A stretch of 64,000 nucleotides of DNA from an uncultured Luteitalea sp. (GCA_934541105.1 CAKTDA010000001.1:434001-498000), one strand, 5' to 3'. Shown: positions 30,146 through 39,585, numbered from the stretch's first letter. The notes: a model not told the origin generated them from the letters alone. Program-made: numbers and translations.

Positions 30146-31719
30146 GCGCTGTGCACTCCCGCTGTCGAATCGGCCGTCGTCGAACCACGGGGCTCGCGCA
30201 GGACGGTGTGCCGGAGGTGGCCGGCCACCCGGAGCGCCTGCGCGACGATGGTCAGGCCGGGATTGACCGCCGCCGACGAAGGAAAGAACGAGGCGTCCAC
30301 GACATGGAGGTTCTCCACGTCGTGCGCCCGGCAGTGCGTGTCGAGGACGGAGGACGCCGGATCGCGGCCGAACACGAGCGTGCCGCACTGGTGCGTCGTG
30401 TTCTTGCTGCGGTGCGAATGCGCGACGACGACCCAGTAGCCGAGCCGACGCAGGAGCCGCCGCATCTCGCGCACCAGGCGATCGTGGGCGGTCGCGTTGT
30501 TGGGCGTGTACTCGAGACGAATCCTCCCGTCGTCATCGAGCGTGACCCTGTTGTCCTCGCGAGGCAGGTCCTCGGACATCGCGAGCCAGTCCAGGCCGCG
30601 CGCCACCCAGGCGTCGTAGGCCCACAGCGGGATGCCCGGCACCATCGTGCGGCCAACGACCTGGGCCATGATGCCGTGCGTGCGACCCTGCGACTGGATC
30701 TGCCCGAGCGGATACGGCGTGTCGGGCCCCCGCAGGTAGAAGTCGTTGATCGCGACCGTCTTCTGGAACACGGTGTCGTTGCGGCGGAACGGATGGAACC
30801 CCTGCATCATCGTCGCGAGGTGCGCCATGTACCGCCGCCCGACCAGCCCCGATGAATTGCCGAGGCCGCGTGGATGCTGTGGTGTGGCCGATCGCAGCAG
30901 CAGGGCCGCGGAGTTCACCGCGCCGCACGCGACGATGACGAGCGGCGCCTCGACGCGAGCCGGTGTGCCGTCGCGATCGACGTCGACGGCCTCGACGCGC
31001 GTGCCGTCGCGCGACGTGACGAGCCGGGTGGCGCGCGCCTGCGTCCAGACCGTGACATTGGGCTCGCGTGCCGCGGGCCGCACGCAGCAGACGTCGGCGT
31101 CGCTCTTGCGATGGATGCGGCACGGGAACGAGTTGCACGTCGCGCACAACTGGCAGCCCTCCGGCGCGCCCGGGTCGATGAGGCCGAGCGGCAGCGGTGA
31201 CGGATGCAGGCCCTCCTGCCGCAGGCGTGCGATCACGTCGTGCATGCCGTCGGCATGCGGCACGGGCGGATGCGGGAACGGGCCGCGCGGCGGCTCTGTC
31301 GGGTCGGCCGCGGCGTCACCGTGCACCTGATACAGGTGCTCGGCACGCTCGTACCAGGGCGCCAGGTCTTCGTACGTGATCGGCCACGCAGGCGACACGC
31401 CATCGAGGTGCGCCATCTCGCCGAAGTCCTCGCGGCGGAGGCGGTACAGGACGCTGCCCCAGTACTTCGTGTTGCCGCCGATGCCGTAGTGCGTGTAGGG
31501 CGTGAACGGCTCCCCGGCGTGATCGAGCCACTGCTCGGTGGTGCGGTACCGCAGGTCCTTCCAGACCGCCGACGGACTCCAGTTCTCCGGCTCCGAGGGC
31601 ACGACGCCCCCGCGCTCGACGAGGAGGATGCGGCGGCCTGTTGACGCAAGGGCGTGCAGCATGGTGCCGCCGCCGGCGCCCGATCCGATGATGACGATGT
31701 CGAAGCCGTGCGTCTGCAT
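30142..31719 (-). CDS. GMC-family FAD-dependent oxidoreductase
   Basis: A 525-residue flavoenzyme. The dinucleotide-binding loop IIGSGAGGGTML is at 10-21, followed by VERGG, the GGNTKYWGSVLYR block, and the C-terminal signature VVDASFFPSSAAVNPGLTIVAQA. Cysteines near residues 195-205 (CQLCATCNSFPC) are a feature of the long bacterial group related to gluconate/sorbosone dehydrogenases. It sits 11 bp after the Gfo/Idh gene, and is coupled to the VOC gene. A sugar or cyclitol alcohol is the likely substrate. Confidence 0.9.
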   Translation of the reverse strand: MQTHGFDIVIIGSGAGGGTMLHALASTGRRILLVERGGVVPSEPENWSPSAVWKDLRYRTTEQWLDHAGEPFTPYTHYGIGGNTKYWGSVLYRLRREDFGEMAHLDGVSPAWPITYEDLAPWYERAEHLYQVHGDAAADPTEPPRGPFPHPPVPHADGMHDVIARLRQEGLHPSPLPLGLIDPGAPEGCQLCATCNSFPCRIHRKSDADVCCVRPAAREPNVTVWTQARATRLVTSRDGTRVEAVDVDRDGTPARVEAPLVIVACGAVNSAALLLRSATPQHPRGLGNSSGLVGRRYMAHLATMMQGFHPFRRNDTVFQKTVAINDFYLRGPDTPYPLGQIQSQGRTHGIMAQVVGRTMVPGIPLWAYDAWVARGLDWLAMSEDLPREDNRVTLDDDGRIRLEYTPNNATAHDRLVREMRRLLRRLGYWVVVAHSHRSKNTTHQCGTLVFGRDPASSVLDTHCRAHDVENLHVVDASFFPSSAAVNPGLTIVAQALRVAGHLRHTVLREPRGSTTADSTAGVHSA

Positions 31720-31730
31720 GGGCCGCGGCC

Positions 31731-32738
31731 TCAGTGCACCACGCGCGACGCCGGCGGCGTGCCGGCCGATGCGACGATCTGCTCCATCAGGCGCTGATCC
31801 TCGATGGCGCGCTCGAGGCCCATCTCGGGCACGCGCTCGCCCCTGATGGCGGCCACGAAGTCACGATACATCGCCTGGTAGCCGCGGATGTCACGCACAC
31901 CGGGGACGATGAGCCGCGGGAGCCGGCCCTGCCGGCGCGCGACGACGAACCCGCCGTTCGACTCGAAACTGATCACGCCGCGGCGGCCGAACAGTTTCGA
32001 GATGCGCAGCCCGCGCAGGAGCGACGGGATCTCGCGCGAATAGTACAGCGAGCCGACGGCACCGGTGTCGTACTCGAAGGCCACGAGCAGGCTCTTCGCG
32101 CGTCGATCGGGGCCGGTCGCGTCCACGGGCGGCCGGTAGCCGTGGGCGCGGACGATGCGCGGGCCGAGGCTGCCGGCGACGTGGAGCCAGTGGATGCCCT
32201 CCTCGAAGAACGCGTCGCCGCCGGCCATCGACTCGTCGTTGCGCCAGTCGTCGGCCGTCTTCATCCGGTGGGCAATCGTGACGAAGTGGGCCAGCACGAG
32301 ATCGCCGATGACGTCGTCGGCAAGGAGGCGGCGGAGCGTGACCGCGAGCGGCTTGTAGTGGTCGTTCTCGCCGACGAGCACGACGCGGCCGGCCTTGTCG
32401 CGTGCCGCGAGCACGGCCTCGTAGTCGGCAAGCGTCGGGAACGCGGGCTTCTCGACGAGCACGTGCTTGCCCGCCGCGAGCGCGCGCAATGACAGGGCGA
32501 GGTGGAATCGCGGCGGGACGGCCACGACGACCGCGTCCACGCGGGGATCGGCAATTGCCGCCTCGTAGCCGTCGTGAACGGCGACACCGCCGAAGCGCTG
32601 GCGGTAGGCGTCGGCCCGACGCCTGTCGCGGCTCGCAAAACTCGTCACCACGTCCGATCCGAGGCGCCGCAGGTGCCCGCAGTGCACGCGCGTGATGAAG
32701 CCGCAGCCGAGAAAGGCGATGTGGACAGGACCAGGCAT
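31731..32738 (-). CDS. Gfo/Idh/MocA-family oxidoreductase (cytoplasmic)
   Basis: A 335-residue NAD(P)-dependent enzyme without a signal peptide. The Rossmann motif IAFLGCGFITRVH is near the start, and the EKP motif is in VLVEKPAFPTL. The catalytic region includes FFEEGIHWLHVAG. It begins the minus-strand transcript Gfo/Idh-GMC-VOC. A -10-like TACACT (32780-32775 on the minus strand) lies upstream. Compared with the exported homologue at 8009, it lacks the Tat signal and acts inside the cell. Confidence 0.9.
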   Translation of the reverse strand: MPGPVHIAFLGCGFITRVHCGHLRRLGSDVVTSFASRDRRRADAYRQRFGGVAVHDGYEAAIADPRVDAVVVAVPPRFHLALSLRALAAGKHVLVEKPAFPTLADYEAVLAARDKAGRVVLVGENDHYKPLAVTLRRLLADDVIGDLVLAHFVTIAHRMKTADDWRNDESMAGGDAFFEEGIHWLHVAGSLGPRIVRAHGYRPPVDATGPDRRAKSLLVAFEYDTGAVGSLYYSREIPSLLRGLRISKLFGRRGVISFESNGGFVVARRQGRLPRLIVPGVRDIRGYQAMYRDFVAAIRGERVPEMGLERAIEDQRLMEQIVASAGTPPASRVVH

Positions 32739-32799
32739 CAGGTCGAACACGCCCCGTGGTGGAGCATCCGATCGAGTGTACGCGAATCCGCCTGCGCGA

Positions 32800-32805
32800 T
32801 AGGAT
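32800..32805 (+). promoter_or_regulatory. -10 box of the AGE-epimerase gene (leaderless geometry)
   Basis: TAGGAT lies 7 nt before the ATG at 32813. Another ATG (32804) sits inside this box and is therefore less likely to be the start. Confidence 0.35.
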
Positions 32806-32812
32806 GGCTCGC

Positions 32813-34144
32813 ATGCTGACCCGCCGGACCTGGTGCCGCGCCATGGCCGCACCGGCACTCCTGGCCGTCGTCCCGACGCGCGTGGTGCACGCCGGGCAGC
32901 CCCTGCCCACGCCGCCGGTGTGGGACCCTGCCGCCATCCGCACGCGCGCACAGCAGGCGCTCGACGAGAATCTGATCCCGTTCTGGTACCCGCGCAGCAT
33001 CGATGCACGCGGCGGACACACGGTGCACTACGGCCCGCAGGGCGAGCCGCTGCCGGGCGGCACGAAGATGATCGTCACGCAGGCCCGGATGCTGTGGCTG
33101 TCGTCGCGGCTGCTGCGGGCCCGTCCCGGCACGGCCGTGCTCCGCACGTCGGCGGACGCGGGCTTCGCGTTCCTGCGCGACCGGATGTGGGACGCGGCGC
33201 ACGGCGGCTTCTACTGGGAGGTCGATCCGACGGGACGCGAGGTGCGGCGGGCCGGGAAGCACCTGTACGGGCAGGCATTCGGGCTCTATGCGCTCGCCGA
33301 GTACGTGCGCGCCACGGACAGCCGCGAGGCACGGGCCCTCGCCGATGCCCTGTTCGATCGCCTCGAGCGCACGGCGCACGACGCGACATCGGGCGGCTAT
33401 CGGGAGTCGTTCACCCGCGAGTGGACACGGCCTGCAGGCGACGTCGCCGGGCCGCTCGGCGCGCCGCCAGACGTGAAGTTGATGAACACGCACCTGCACC
33501 TGCTCGAGGCGCTCACGGCCTACGTGCAGGCAGGTGCCGGCCCCCTGGCCCGCCGACGCCTGGCCGAACTGGTGGACATCGAGACGCACGCCGTCGTCCG
33601 CAGTGGGTGGGTGGCCTGCACCGATCGGCACCGAAGCGACTGGACCCCGATCCTCGACGCGCCGTGGGATCGGGTGTCGTACGGCCACGATCTCGAGAAC
33701 ATCTGGCTCGTCATCGACGCGCTGCATGCACTGGATGCGCCGGTCGCCCCCTTCCGCGACCTGTTCACACAGCTGTTCGCCTACAGCCAGCAGCATGGCG
33801 AGGACACCGAGGCCGGGGGGTTCTTCGACAGCGGCGCACCTCGGGCCGCGGCAGACCGGCGTGGCAAGACATGGTGGGTGCAGGCCGAGGCGCTCGTCGC
33901 CGCCCTCGCCATGCTGGAACTCACCGGCGACCGCCGCTACGCGGATGTCGCCGCGCGCACGTGGTCCTGGATCGACACGCGCCAGATCGACTGGCGGCAC
34001 GGCGAATGGCACGAGGCGATCGGCGCCGACGGCACGGTGGGGCGCCAGAACAAGGCCCATGCCTGGAAGGCCGGCTATCACAACGGCCGCGCGCTGATCG
34101 AGGTCCTCGAGCGGCTGCCGCGCCTTGCACACACCACACGATGA
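32813..34144 (+). CDS. secreted AGE-family epimerase (cellobiose 2-epimerase-like)
   Basis: A 443-residue (alpha/alpha)6-barrel enzyme. Typical family blocks are present: KHLYGQAFGLYALAEY, MNTHLHLLEALTAY, VSYGHDLENIWL with a catalytic histidine, and the C-terminal KAHAWKAGYHNGRAL with the second. These interconvert glucose and mannose units at the 2-position of sugars. The N-terminus (LTRRTWCRAMA then a hydrophobic run ending VVHAGQ) is a twin-arginine-like signal; most characterised members are cytoplasmic. The SDR gene follows with ATGA overlap. ATG 32804 is an alternative start. Confidence 0.85.
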   Translation: MLTRRTWCRAMAAPALLAVVPTRVVHAGQPLPTPPVWDPAAIRTRAQQALDENLIPFWYPRSIDARGGHTVHYGPQGEPLPGGTKMIVTQARMLWLSSRLLRARPGTAVLRTSADAGFAFLRDRMWDAAHGGFYWEVDPTGREVRRAGKHLYGQAFGLYALAEYVRATDSREARALADALFDRLERTAHDATSGGYRESFTREWTRPAGDVAGPLGAPPDVKLMNTHLHLLEALTAYVQAGAGPLARRRLAELVDIETHAVVRSGWVACTDRHRSDWTPILDAPWDRVSYGHDLENIWLVIDALHALDAPVAPFRDLFTQLFAYSQQHGEDTEAGGFFDSGAPRAAADRRGKTWWVQAEALVAALAMLELTGDRRYADVAARTWSWIDTRQIDWRHGEWHEAIGADGTVGRQNKAHAWKAGYHNGRALIEVLERLPRLAHTTR

Positions 34145-34938
34145 CCACTCCGACGACTTCCACCCTCGATCGTTTCCGCCTCGACCGACAGCGAGCCATG
34201 GTCACCGGCGCCAGCCGCGGGCTGGGCCGCGAGATGGCGTTGGCATTTGCCGATGCCGGCGCCGACGTCGTGATCACGGGCCGCACGGCGGAGACGCTCG
34301 AGCGCACGGCCGGCGAGATCGTCGCCCGGGGCCGTCGGGCGTGGACCCATGTCGCCGACATGGCGGTGCCCGATGCCTGCGAAGCGGCCTGCGAGACGAT
34401 CCGCGACACGCTCGGCCCGATCGACATCCTGGTAAACAACGTCGGCAACCGCGTCGGCAGCGCCCCGATCCAGGACGTGCCGCTCTCGACGTGGCGTGAG
34501 TCGATCGACCTCAACCTCACGAGTTGTGTCGCCGCCACGCGGGTCATCGGTGGCGCGATGCTTGCCGACGGCCGGCCGGGCCGGATCATCAACATCGCGT
34601 CGATCAGCGGCCTCATTGCCAACCGCGGCATCGGCGGGCGCGACTACGAGACCACCAAGGCCGCCATCGTGCACTTCACGCGGTGCGCCGCGGTGGACTG
34701 GGCCCCGCACGGCATCACCGTCAACTGCATCTGTCCGGGCTTGTTCATGACCGACGTCAACCGCGACTGGCAGCAGCGCCGGCCCGACGTGATCGATGCC
34801 TTCGTGGTGAACGTGCCGATGGGACGGCCAGGCGAGCCGCACGAGATCGGCCCACTCGCCCTCTATCTCGCCAGCCCTGCGTCGGCCTACGTCACGGGAG
34901 CCGCGTTCGTGATCGACGGCGGCTACACGGCGTGGTGA
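34141..34938 (+). CDS. SDR-family oxidoreductase (gluconate 5-dehydrogenase type)
   Basis: A 265-residue classical SDR. TGASRGLGRE is near residue 22, NNVG follows, IASISG has the catalytic serine, and YETTK supplies the Tyr/Lys pair. The C-terminus ends VIDGGYTAW, the hallmark of gluconate-5-dehydrogenase and 3-ketoacyl reductase-like enzymes. It is translationally coupled (ATGA) to the epimerase, so a keto-sugar or sugar acid is the likely substrate. Confidence 0.9.
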   Translation: MTTPTTSTLDRFRLDRQRAMVTGASRGLGREMALAFADAGADVVITGRTAETLERTAGEIVARGRRAWTHVADMAVPDACEAACETIRDTLGPIDILVNNVGNRVGSAPIQDVPLSTWRESIDLNLTSCVAATRVIGGAMLADGRPGRIINIASISGLIANRGIGGRDYETTKAAIVHFTRCAAVDWAPHGITVNCICPGLFMTDVNRDWQQRRPDVIDAFVVNVPMGRPGEPHEIGPLALYLASPASAYVTGAAFVIDGGYTAW

Positions 34939-34972
34939 CGCCGCGCATGCGGCCGGAGGCGCGCCCGACGCG

Positions 34973-35659
34973 TCAGGACTCCGCGGACGCGTCCATCGAC
35001 TTCAGGTAGGCGTCCGCTTCCCCGACGGCGCGCTGGATGTCGGCCACGAGCGCGTCGACGTCGGCCGACACCGCGGTGAGTTCGTTCGTCAGCGCGCCGA
35101 GCGCCCGCGCGTTGAGGTTGTGCTTGAGGAAGAGCACGCGATCCCGCAGGGGCACGAGCACCGGGTCGAGGCGCTTCTCGACGCGGGCCATGGACGCAAT
35201 CAGCGCATCGGTGCGTCGCCGCGTCTCGCGGAGCTCACGCTCGCTCTCGGCACGCAGTTGCCGATCCGAGTACTTCCCCAGTTCGTTCTGCCATTCCTTG
35301 AAGAGATCGCGCGAGACGTCGCGCACGCTCTTGATCCGGTCGCGGACGTCCTGTGCGCGGTCCTCACTCCGCTCGAGCTGGGTATTGAGCCGATCGTACG
35401 TCTTCTCGAGCGCGCCACCATCGACGGCGACGATCTCGCGGAACCGCTCGAGCGCCGTCTTGAACTCCTCCTCCGCCCTCGCCTGCGAGTCGCGCGCCTC
35501 CTTGACCCGCTTGACGAGGATGTCGCGCTTCTCGAAGCCGACCTTCTTCATCGCGCGGTAGTACAGGCTGTCGCACGCCGTGAGCGGGACGACGCTGCCG
35601 ACGAGCAGGCCGGCGACGACGAGGCGCCGGCAAGACCGGAGGAAGGACGGCAGGAGCAT
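34973..35659 (-). CDS. DUF2959 lipoprotein
   Basis: A 228-residue protein with a signal and lipobox ending VVPLTAC, so an outer-membrane lipoprotein is predicted. The mature part is almost wholly helical: CDSLYYRAMKKVGFEKRDILVKRV is the DUF2959 start, followed by a long coiled coil of charged heptads. The start at 35659 gives a normal signal; in-frame codons upstream add only low-complexity residues. It is convergent with the SDR gene. Function unknown. Confidence 0.82.
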   Translation of the reverse strand: MLLPSFLRSCRRLVVAGLLVGSVVPLTACDSLYYRAMKKVGFEKRDILVKRVKEARDSQARAEEEFKTALERFREIVAVDGGALEKTYDRLNTQLERSEDRAQDVRDRIKSVRDVSRDLFKEWQNELGKYSDRQLRAESERELRETRRRTDALIASMARVEKRLDPVLVPLRDRVLFLKHNLNARALGALTNELTAVSADVDALVADIQRAVGEADAYLKSMDASAES

Positions 35660-35883
35660 CCCCAGCAGTGTAGCGCCTGCACCGGCCGCTCCCCAGGCGG
35701 AAGGGACGGGCCCCGGCGTCGGCCTGAGGTTCCGCATCACCCCCGGCCGACGAGCAGGGCCAGCGCGCCGTGCCGGGCCGGACGGGATGGGGGGGAAAGA
35801 GGTTATCGAGACACATCAGTTGCCGTGCCTGTGTGCAACTCTCGCGCCCCGTGTGCGTCACGGGCTACGATGGTGCCCACGCC

Positions 35884-37251
35884 ATGCTGCTCGACTCCAT
35901 CCTCGACGCCGTCGGACGCACCCCGCTCATCAAGCTGAATCGCCTCGGCGCCCATCTTGACTGCAACCTGTATGCAAAATGCGAGTTCCTGAATCCGGGC
36001 GGATCGGTGAAGGACCGCATCGGGCTCGCAATGGTCGACGCCGCCGAGCGTTCGGGTCGCATCAAGCCGGGTGACACGCTCATCGAGCCGACGAGCGGCA
36101 ACACGGGCATCGGGATTGCGCTCGCCGGCGCCGTGCGGGGCTACCGGGTCATCATCACGATGCCCGAGAAGATGAGCCGCGAGAAGCAGGTGGTGCTCGA
36201 GGCGCTCGGCGCCGAGATCATCCGCACGCCGACGGAGGCCGCGTTCGACTCACCCGAGAGCCACATCAGCGTCGCGCGCCGCCTGCAGTCGCAGCTGCCC
36301 AATGCGCACATCCTCGATCAGTACAGCAACCCGGCGAACCCGCAGATCCACTACGACGCGACGGCACGCGAGATCCTCGACGACCTCGACGGCGAGGTGG
36401 ACATGGTGGTGATCGCGGCCGGCACGGGCGGCACGATCACGGGGGTGGCGCGTCGGTTGAAGGAAGTGCGGCCGTCGTGCCGCGTGATCGGCGCAGACCC
36501 GGTGGGCTCCATCCTCGGCGGCGGCACCGACGTCGCCACCTACAAGGTGGAAGGGATCGGTTACGACTTCATTCCCGACGTGCTCGATCGCGACCTCGTG
36601 GACGAGTGGGTGAAGACGTCGGACCAGCCGTCGTTCCTGCTGGCGCGGCGCCTGATTCGCGAGGAAGGCCTGCTCGTGGGCGGCTCGAGCGGGTCGGCGA
36701 TGTACGCCGCACTCCAGAAGGCCGGCACGCTCGCCCGCGGCCAGAACTGCGTCGTGCTGCTGGCCGATGGCGTCCGCAACTACATGACGAAGTTCGTGGA
36801 CGACAAGTGGATGCGCGACAACGGGTTCTTCCAGACCCGCACGATCGACGCCCGGGTGGACGACATCTGCCGGATCGACGCATCGTCGCGCCCGCCGCTG
36901 GTGGTGGCCGAGGATACGCAGACGCTGGGCCAGGTCGTCCAGGTCATGCGGACGCACGGCATCTCGCAGTTGCCGGTGACGTCTGGCGGCGTGCTCGTCG
37001 GGATGGTGTCGGAAGCCGACGTGATGGCGTTCCTCGAATCGGGCGAGGGCACCGCCCACGCCATCGTCTCGAAGGTCATGAACCGCTACGTCCCCGTCGT
37101 GGGCCCGCAGACGCCGATCTCGACGCTCGAGGAGACGCTCCGCAAGAGCTCCGCGGTCGTCGTGGTGGACGACGCGCGGCACCCGACGACGATCCTCACG
37201 CGGATCGACCTGCTCCACTTCCTGCTGGAACGGGAACAGGTCGCCGGCTGA
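35884..37251 (+). CDS. cbs: cystathionine beta-synthase
   Basis: A 455-residue PLP enzyme joining serine and homocysteine (or acting as cysteine synthase). PLP-lysine K43 is in GGSVKDRIGLAM, and the phosphate-binding loop is TSGNTGIG. GTGGTITGVARRL follows. The C-terminal third (about 345-455) holds two CBS domains, as in eukaryotic CBS, though without a haem-binding N-terminus. A TACGAT -10-like box (35866-35871) is 12 nt before the ATG. It converges on dcd with 3 bp between stops. Confidence 0.93.
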   Translation: MLLDSILDAVGRTPLIKLNRLGAHLDCNLYAKCEFLNPGGSVKDRIGLAMVDAAERSGRIKPGDTLIEPTSGNTGIGIALAGAVRGYRVIITMPEKMSREKQVVLEALGAEIIRTPTEAAFDSPESHISVARRLQSQLPNAHILDQYSNPANPQIHYDATAREILDDLDGEVDMVVIAAGTGGTITGVARRLKEVRPSCRVIGADPVGSILGGGTDVATYKVEGIGYDFIPDVLDRDLVDEWVKTSDQPSFLLARRLIREEGLLVGGSSGSAMYAALQKAGTLARGQNCVVLLADGVRNYMTKFVDDKWMRDNGFFQTRTIDARVDDICRIDASSRPPLVVAEDTQTLGQVVQVMRTHGISQLPVTSGGVLVGMVSEADVMAFLESGEGTAHAIVSKVMNRYVPVVGPQTPISTLEETLRKSSAVVVVDDARHPTTILTRIDLLHFLLEREQVAG

Positions 37252-37254
37252 CGG

Positions 37255-37809
37255 TCAGAGGCGCGGGAGCGTCACGCCGGTCTGCTTGAGGTACTTGCCC
37301 TTCTTGTCGGCGTACGAGACCTCGCACGGCTCGTCGCCCTGGAAGAACAGGACCTGCGCGATGCCCTCGTTGGCGTAGATGCGCGCGGGGAGCGGCGTGG
37401 TGTTGCTGATCTCGAGCGTCACGTAGCCTTCCCACTCGGGCTCGAACGGCGTGACGTTGACGATGATGCCGCAGCGGGCGTAGGTGGACTTCCCCAGGCA
37501 GACCGTGAGGATGTCGCGCGGGATGCGGAAGTACTCGATCGTCCGCGCGAGCGCGAACGAGTTCGGCGGCACGATGCAGACGTCGGTCTTGATGTCCACG
37601 AAGCTGCGCGGGTCGAAGTTCTTGGGGTCGATCACCGTGTTGTTGATGTTGGTGAAGACCTTGAACTCGTCGGCCACGCGGATGTCGTAGCCATACGACG
37701 AGAGCCCGTACGAGACGACGCCTTCGCGTACCTGCCGGTCCTCGAACGGCTCGATCATGCCGTGCTCGAGGGCCATGCGGCGAATCCACTTGTCGGCTTT
37801 GATGGACAT
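37255..37809 (-). CDS. dcd: dCTP deaminase
   Basis: A 184-residue trimeric enzyme converting dCTP to dUTP for thymidylate synthesis. SYGLSSYGYDIRVADEF near residues 33-49, GKSTYARCGIIVNVTPFEPEWEG with the catalytic Arg and Glu, and the AQVLFF core are all present. Length matches the family. It is the last gene of the korA-korB-ndk-DUF2905-dcd run, behind a hairpin at 37837-37859 that may reduce readthrough. Confidence 0.95.
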   Translation of the reverse strand: MSIKADKWIRRMALEHGMIEPFEDRQVREGVVSYGLSSYGYDIRVADEFKVFTNINNTVIDPKNFDPRSFVDIKTDVCIVPPNSFALARTIEYFRIPRDILTVCLGKSTYARCGIIVNVTPFEPEWEGYVTLEISNTTPLPARIYANEGIAQVLFFQGDEPCEVSYADKKGKYLKQTGVTLPRL

Positions 37810-37836
37810 GCAGTTCGATTCACCCGACGAGGGCTG

Positions 37837-37859
37837 GGGCGCGTCCGGGGAACGCGCCC
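37837..37859 (-). terminator. hairpin after the DUF2905 gene (repeat family)
   Basis: GGGCGCGT (37837-37844) pairs with ACGCGCCC (37852-37859), with a 7-nt loop. It overlaps the DUF2905 stop codon and has no T-run. The sequence is a near copy of the hairpin at 47432-47458, so it may be a dispersed palindrome as well as a terminator or attenuator. Confidence 0.5.
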
Positions 37860-38053
37860 TACCGTCGGAACAAGGACAGCAGCACCGTGAGCACCACGCT
37901 CAGGACGATGCAGGTGACGATCGGGACGTAGATCGTGCCGCGCCCCCGCGAGACGACGATGTCGCCGGGGAGCCGCCCGAGCGGCAGCCCCAGCATCATC
38001 AGCGCCCCGACGCCGGCGACGATCAGCCCGACGATGACGAGCGTGCGGCCCAT
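37859..38053 (-). CDS. DUF2905 inner-membrane protein
   Basis: A 64-residue protein with two hydrophobic helices (VIVGLIVAGVGALMMLG and VPIVTCIVLSVVLTVLLSL) joined by LGRLPGDIVVSRGRGT. The RLPGDI loop defines DUF2905. The members are short membrane proteins of unknown role. It lies 21 bp after ndk on the same strand. Confidence 0.85.
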   Translation of the reverse strand: MGRTLVIVGLIVAGVGALMMLGLPLGRLPGDIVVSRGRGTIYVPIVTCIVLSVVLTVLLSLFRR

Positions 38054-38074
38054 GCCGGTGCGCGGCGGCCCGTG

Positions 38075-38488
38075 TTACGAGAGCTCGAGGCCGCGGAAGA
38101 AGTACCCGAGCTCGAAGGCCGCGGTCTCGGGGGCATCGGATCCGTGCGTCGCGTTGTTGTCGATCGACGCGCCGAACTCCTTGCGCAGCGTGCCCGCCTC
38201 GGCGTTGGCCGGGTTGGTCGCGCCCATGAGCGCCCGCCACTTGCGGATGGCGTCCGGCGCCTCGAGGCAGAGGAGCACGCAGGGCCCCGACGACATGAAG
38301 TCGGTCAGCCCGCCGAAGAACGGCTTCTCGCGGTGGACGTCGTAGAAGCCCTCGGCTTCACGCTTCGAGAGGTGCTGCAGCCGCATCGCGGCGATGCGGA
38401 AGCCCTCCTGCTCGATGCGGGCGAGGATGCGGCCGATGACGCCAGCCTTCACGGCGTCGGGTTTGATGATCGCGAATGTACGTTCCAT
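38075..38488 (-). CDS. ndk: nucleoside diphosphate kinase
   Basis: A 137-residue enzyme that moves phosphate between nucleoside triphosphates and diphosphates. The phospho-histidine is H115 in NATHGSD, the lysine in IIKPDAV is at the start, and the FFGGLTDFMSSGP block is intact. It lies 48 bp after korB, near sucCD, whose GDP/ATP product it could equilibrate. Confidence 0.96.
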   Translation of the reverse strand: MERTFAIIKPDAVKAGVIGRILARIEQEGFRIAAMRLQHLSKREAEGFYDVHREKPFFGGLTDFMSSGPCVLLCLEAPDAIRKWRALMGATNPANAEAGTLRKEFGASIDNNATHGSDAPETAAFELGYFFRGLELS

Positions 38489-38536
38489 AGAGAGTGGGGA
38501 CCCGTGTCGGCCTGTGTCGGTCGGCGTTCGCCGCGG

Positions 38537-39583
38537 CTATCGGTGCCGCTCCATGATCTCGTCGAGCACGGCCTTCGGCGGACGCGTCACCGCCTGGGAC
38601 AGCGTCGCGAGCGGCTCGTCCACGATGTTGAGCAGCGAGATGAAGTCGGTGGCGTCCGGCTTGATGTAGACGATGCCGGTGGCGAACTCGCCGCGGCGCA
38701 CCGTCTCGTGCAGCATGCGGATCGACTCGGTCCGATCGGTCGGATCGTAGGAGGCCTCGAGCTTGCGCAGCACCAGCGTCGAGCCGTCGTGCATCGTGAC
38801 CGGCGTCGCGCTGCCCTCCTCGTAGTCCACCGAGATGTCCTCGAAGAACGGCACGAAGCTGATCTCGTTGAGCGGCTCGTCGTGCTCCTTGGCGTACGCG
38901 TAGCTCTTGGTCGACCCCTCGTGGTCGTTGAACGTCACGCACGGCGAGATGACGTCGATCATGCAGGTGCCGCGATGGCTGATCGCGGCCTTGAGGATCG
39001 AGAGCAGCTGCTTCTTGTCGCCCGAGAACGAGCGCGCGACGAACGTGGCCCCGAGCTCGATGGCCAGCGCGCAGATGTCGATTGGCGGCAGGTCGTTCAC
39101 CACGCCGTTCTTGAGCGTGCTGCCGAGGTCGGCCATCGGCGAGAACTGGCCCTTGGTGAGGCCGTAGCAGCCGTTGTCCTCGACGATGTAGATGAGCGGC
39201 AGGTTGCGGCGCATCAGGTGCACGAACTGCCCGACGCCGATGGCGCCCGTGTCGCCGTCGCCGCTGACGCCGATGCCGAGCATCGTGCGGTTTGCGAGCA
39301 GCGCGCCGGTGGCAACCGACGGCATCCGCCCGTGCACGGAGTTGAAGCCGTGCGCACTGCCGAGGAAGTACGCCGGGCTCTTGCTCGAACAGCCGATGCC
39401 CGAGAGCTTGAGCACGCGGGTGGGCTCCACGCCCATCTCGTAGAACGCGTCGATGATGCGCTCGCTGATGGCGTTGTGGCCGCACCCGGCACACAGCGTG
39501 GTCTTGGCGCCGCGGTAGACCGCGGGCTCGAGATTGATCCGGTTGACCTTCTTCGGGGGCGTGGGGACGACTGGCGTGGACAC
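38537..39583 (-). CDS. korB: 2-oxoacid:ferredoxin oxidoreductase, beta subunit
   Basis: A 348-residue thiamine-diphosphate subunit of 2-oxoglutarate (or other 2-oxoacid) ferredoxin oxidoreductase. The [4Fe-4S]-ligand motif CAGCGH is near residue 31, and GIGCSS follows. GDGDTGAIG...NNG-type binding of ThDP appears as VSGDGDTGAIGVGQF and EDNGCYGLTKG. It starts 2 bp after korA and forms the (gamma-alpha)beta enzyme with it. It yields succinyl-CoA, CO2 and reduced ferredoxin; no ferredoxin gene is present in the window. Confidence 0.93.
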   Translation of the reverse strand: MSTPVVPTPPKKVNRINLEPAVYRGAKTTLCAGCGHNAISERIIDAFYEMGVEPTRVLKLSGIGCSSKSPAYFLGSAHGFNSVHGRMPSVATGALLANRTMLGIGVSGDGDTGAIGVGQFVHLMRRNLPLIYIVEDNGCYGLTKGQFSPMADLGSTLKNGVVNDLPPIDICALAIELGATFVARSFSGDKKQLLSILKAAISHRGTCMIDVISPCVTFNDHEGSTKSYAYAKEHDEPLNEISFVPFFEDISVDYEEGSATPVTMHDGSTLVLRKLEASYDPTDRTESIRMLHETVRRGEFATGIVYIKPDATDFISLLNIVDEPLATLSQAVTRPPKAVLDEIMERHR

Positions 39584-39585
39584 GG

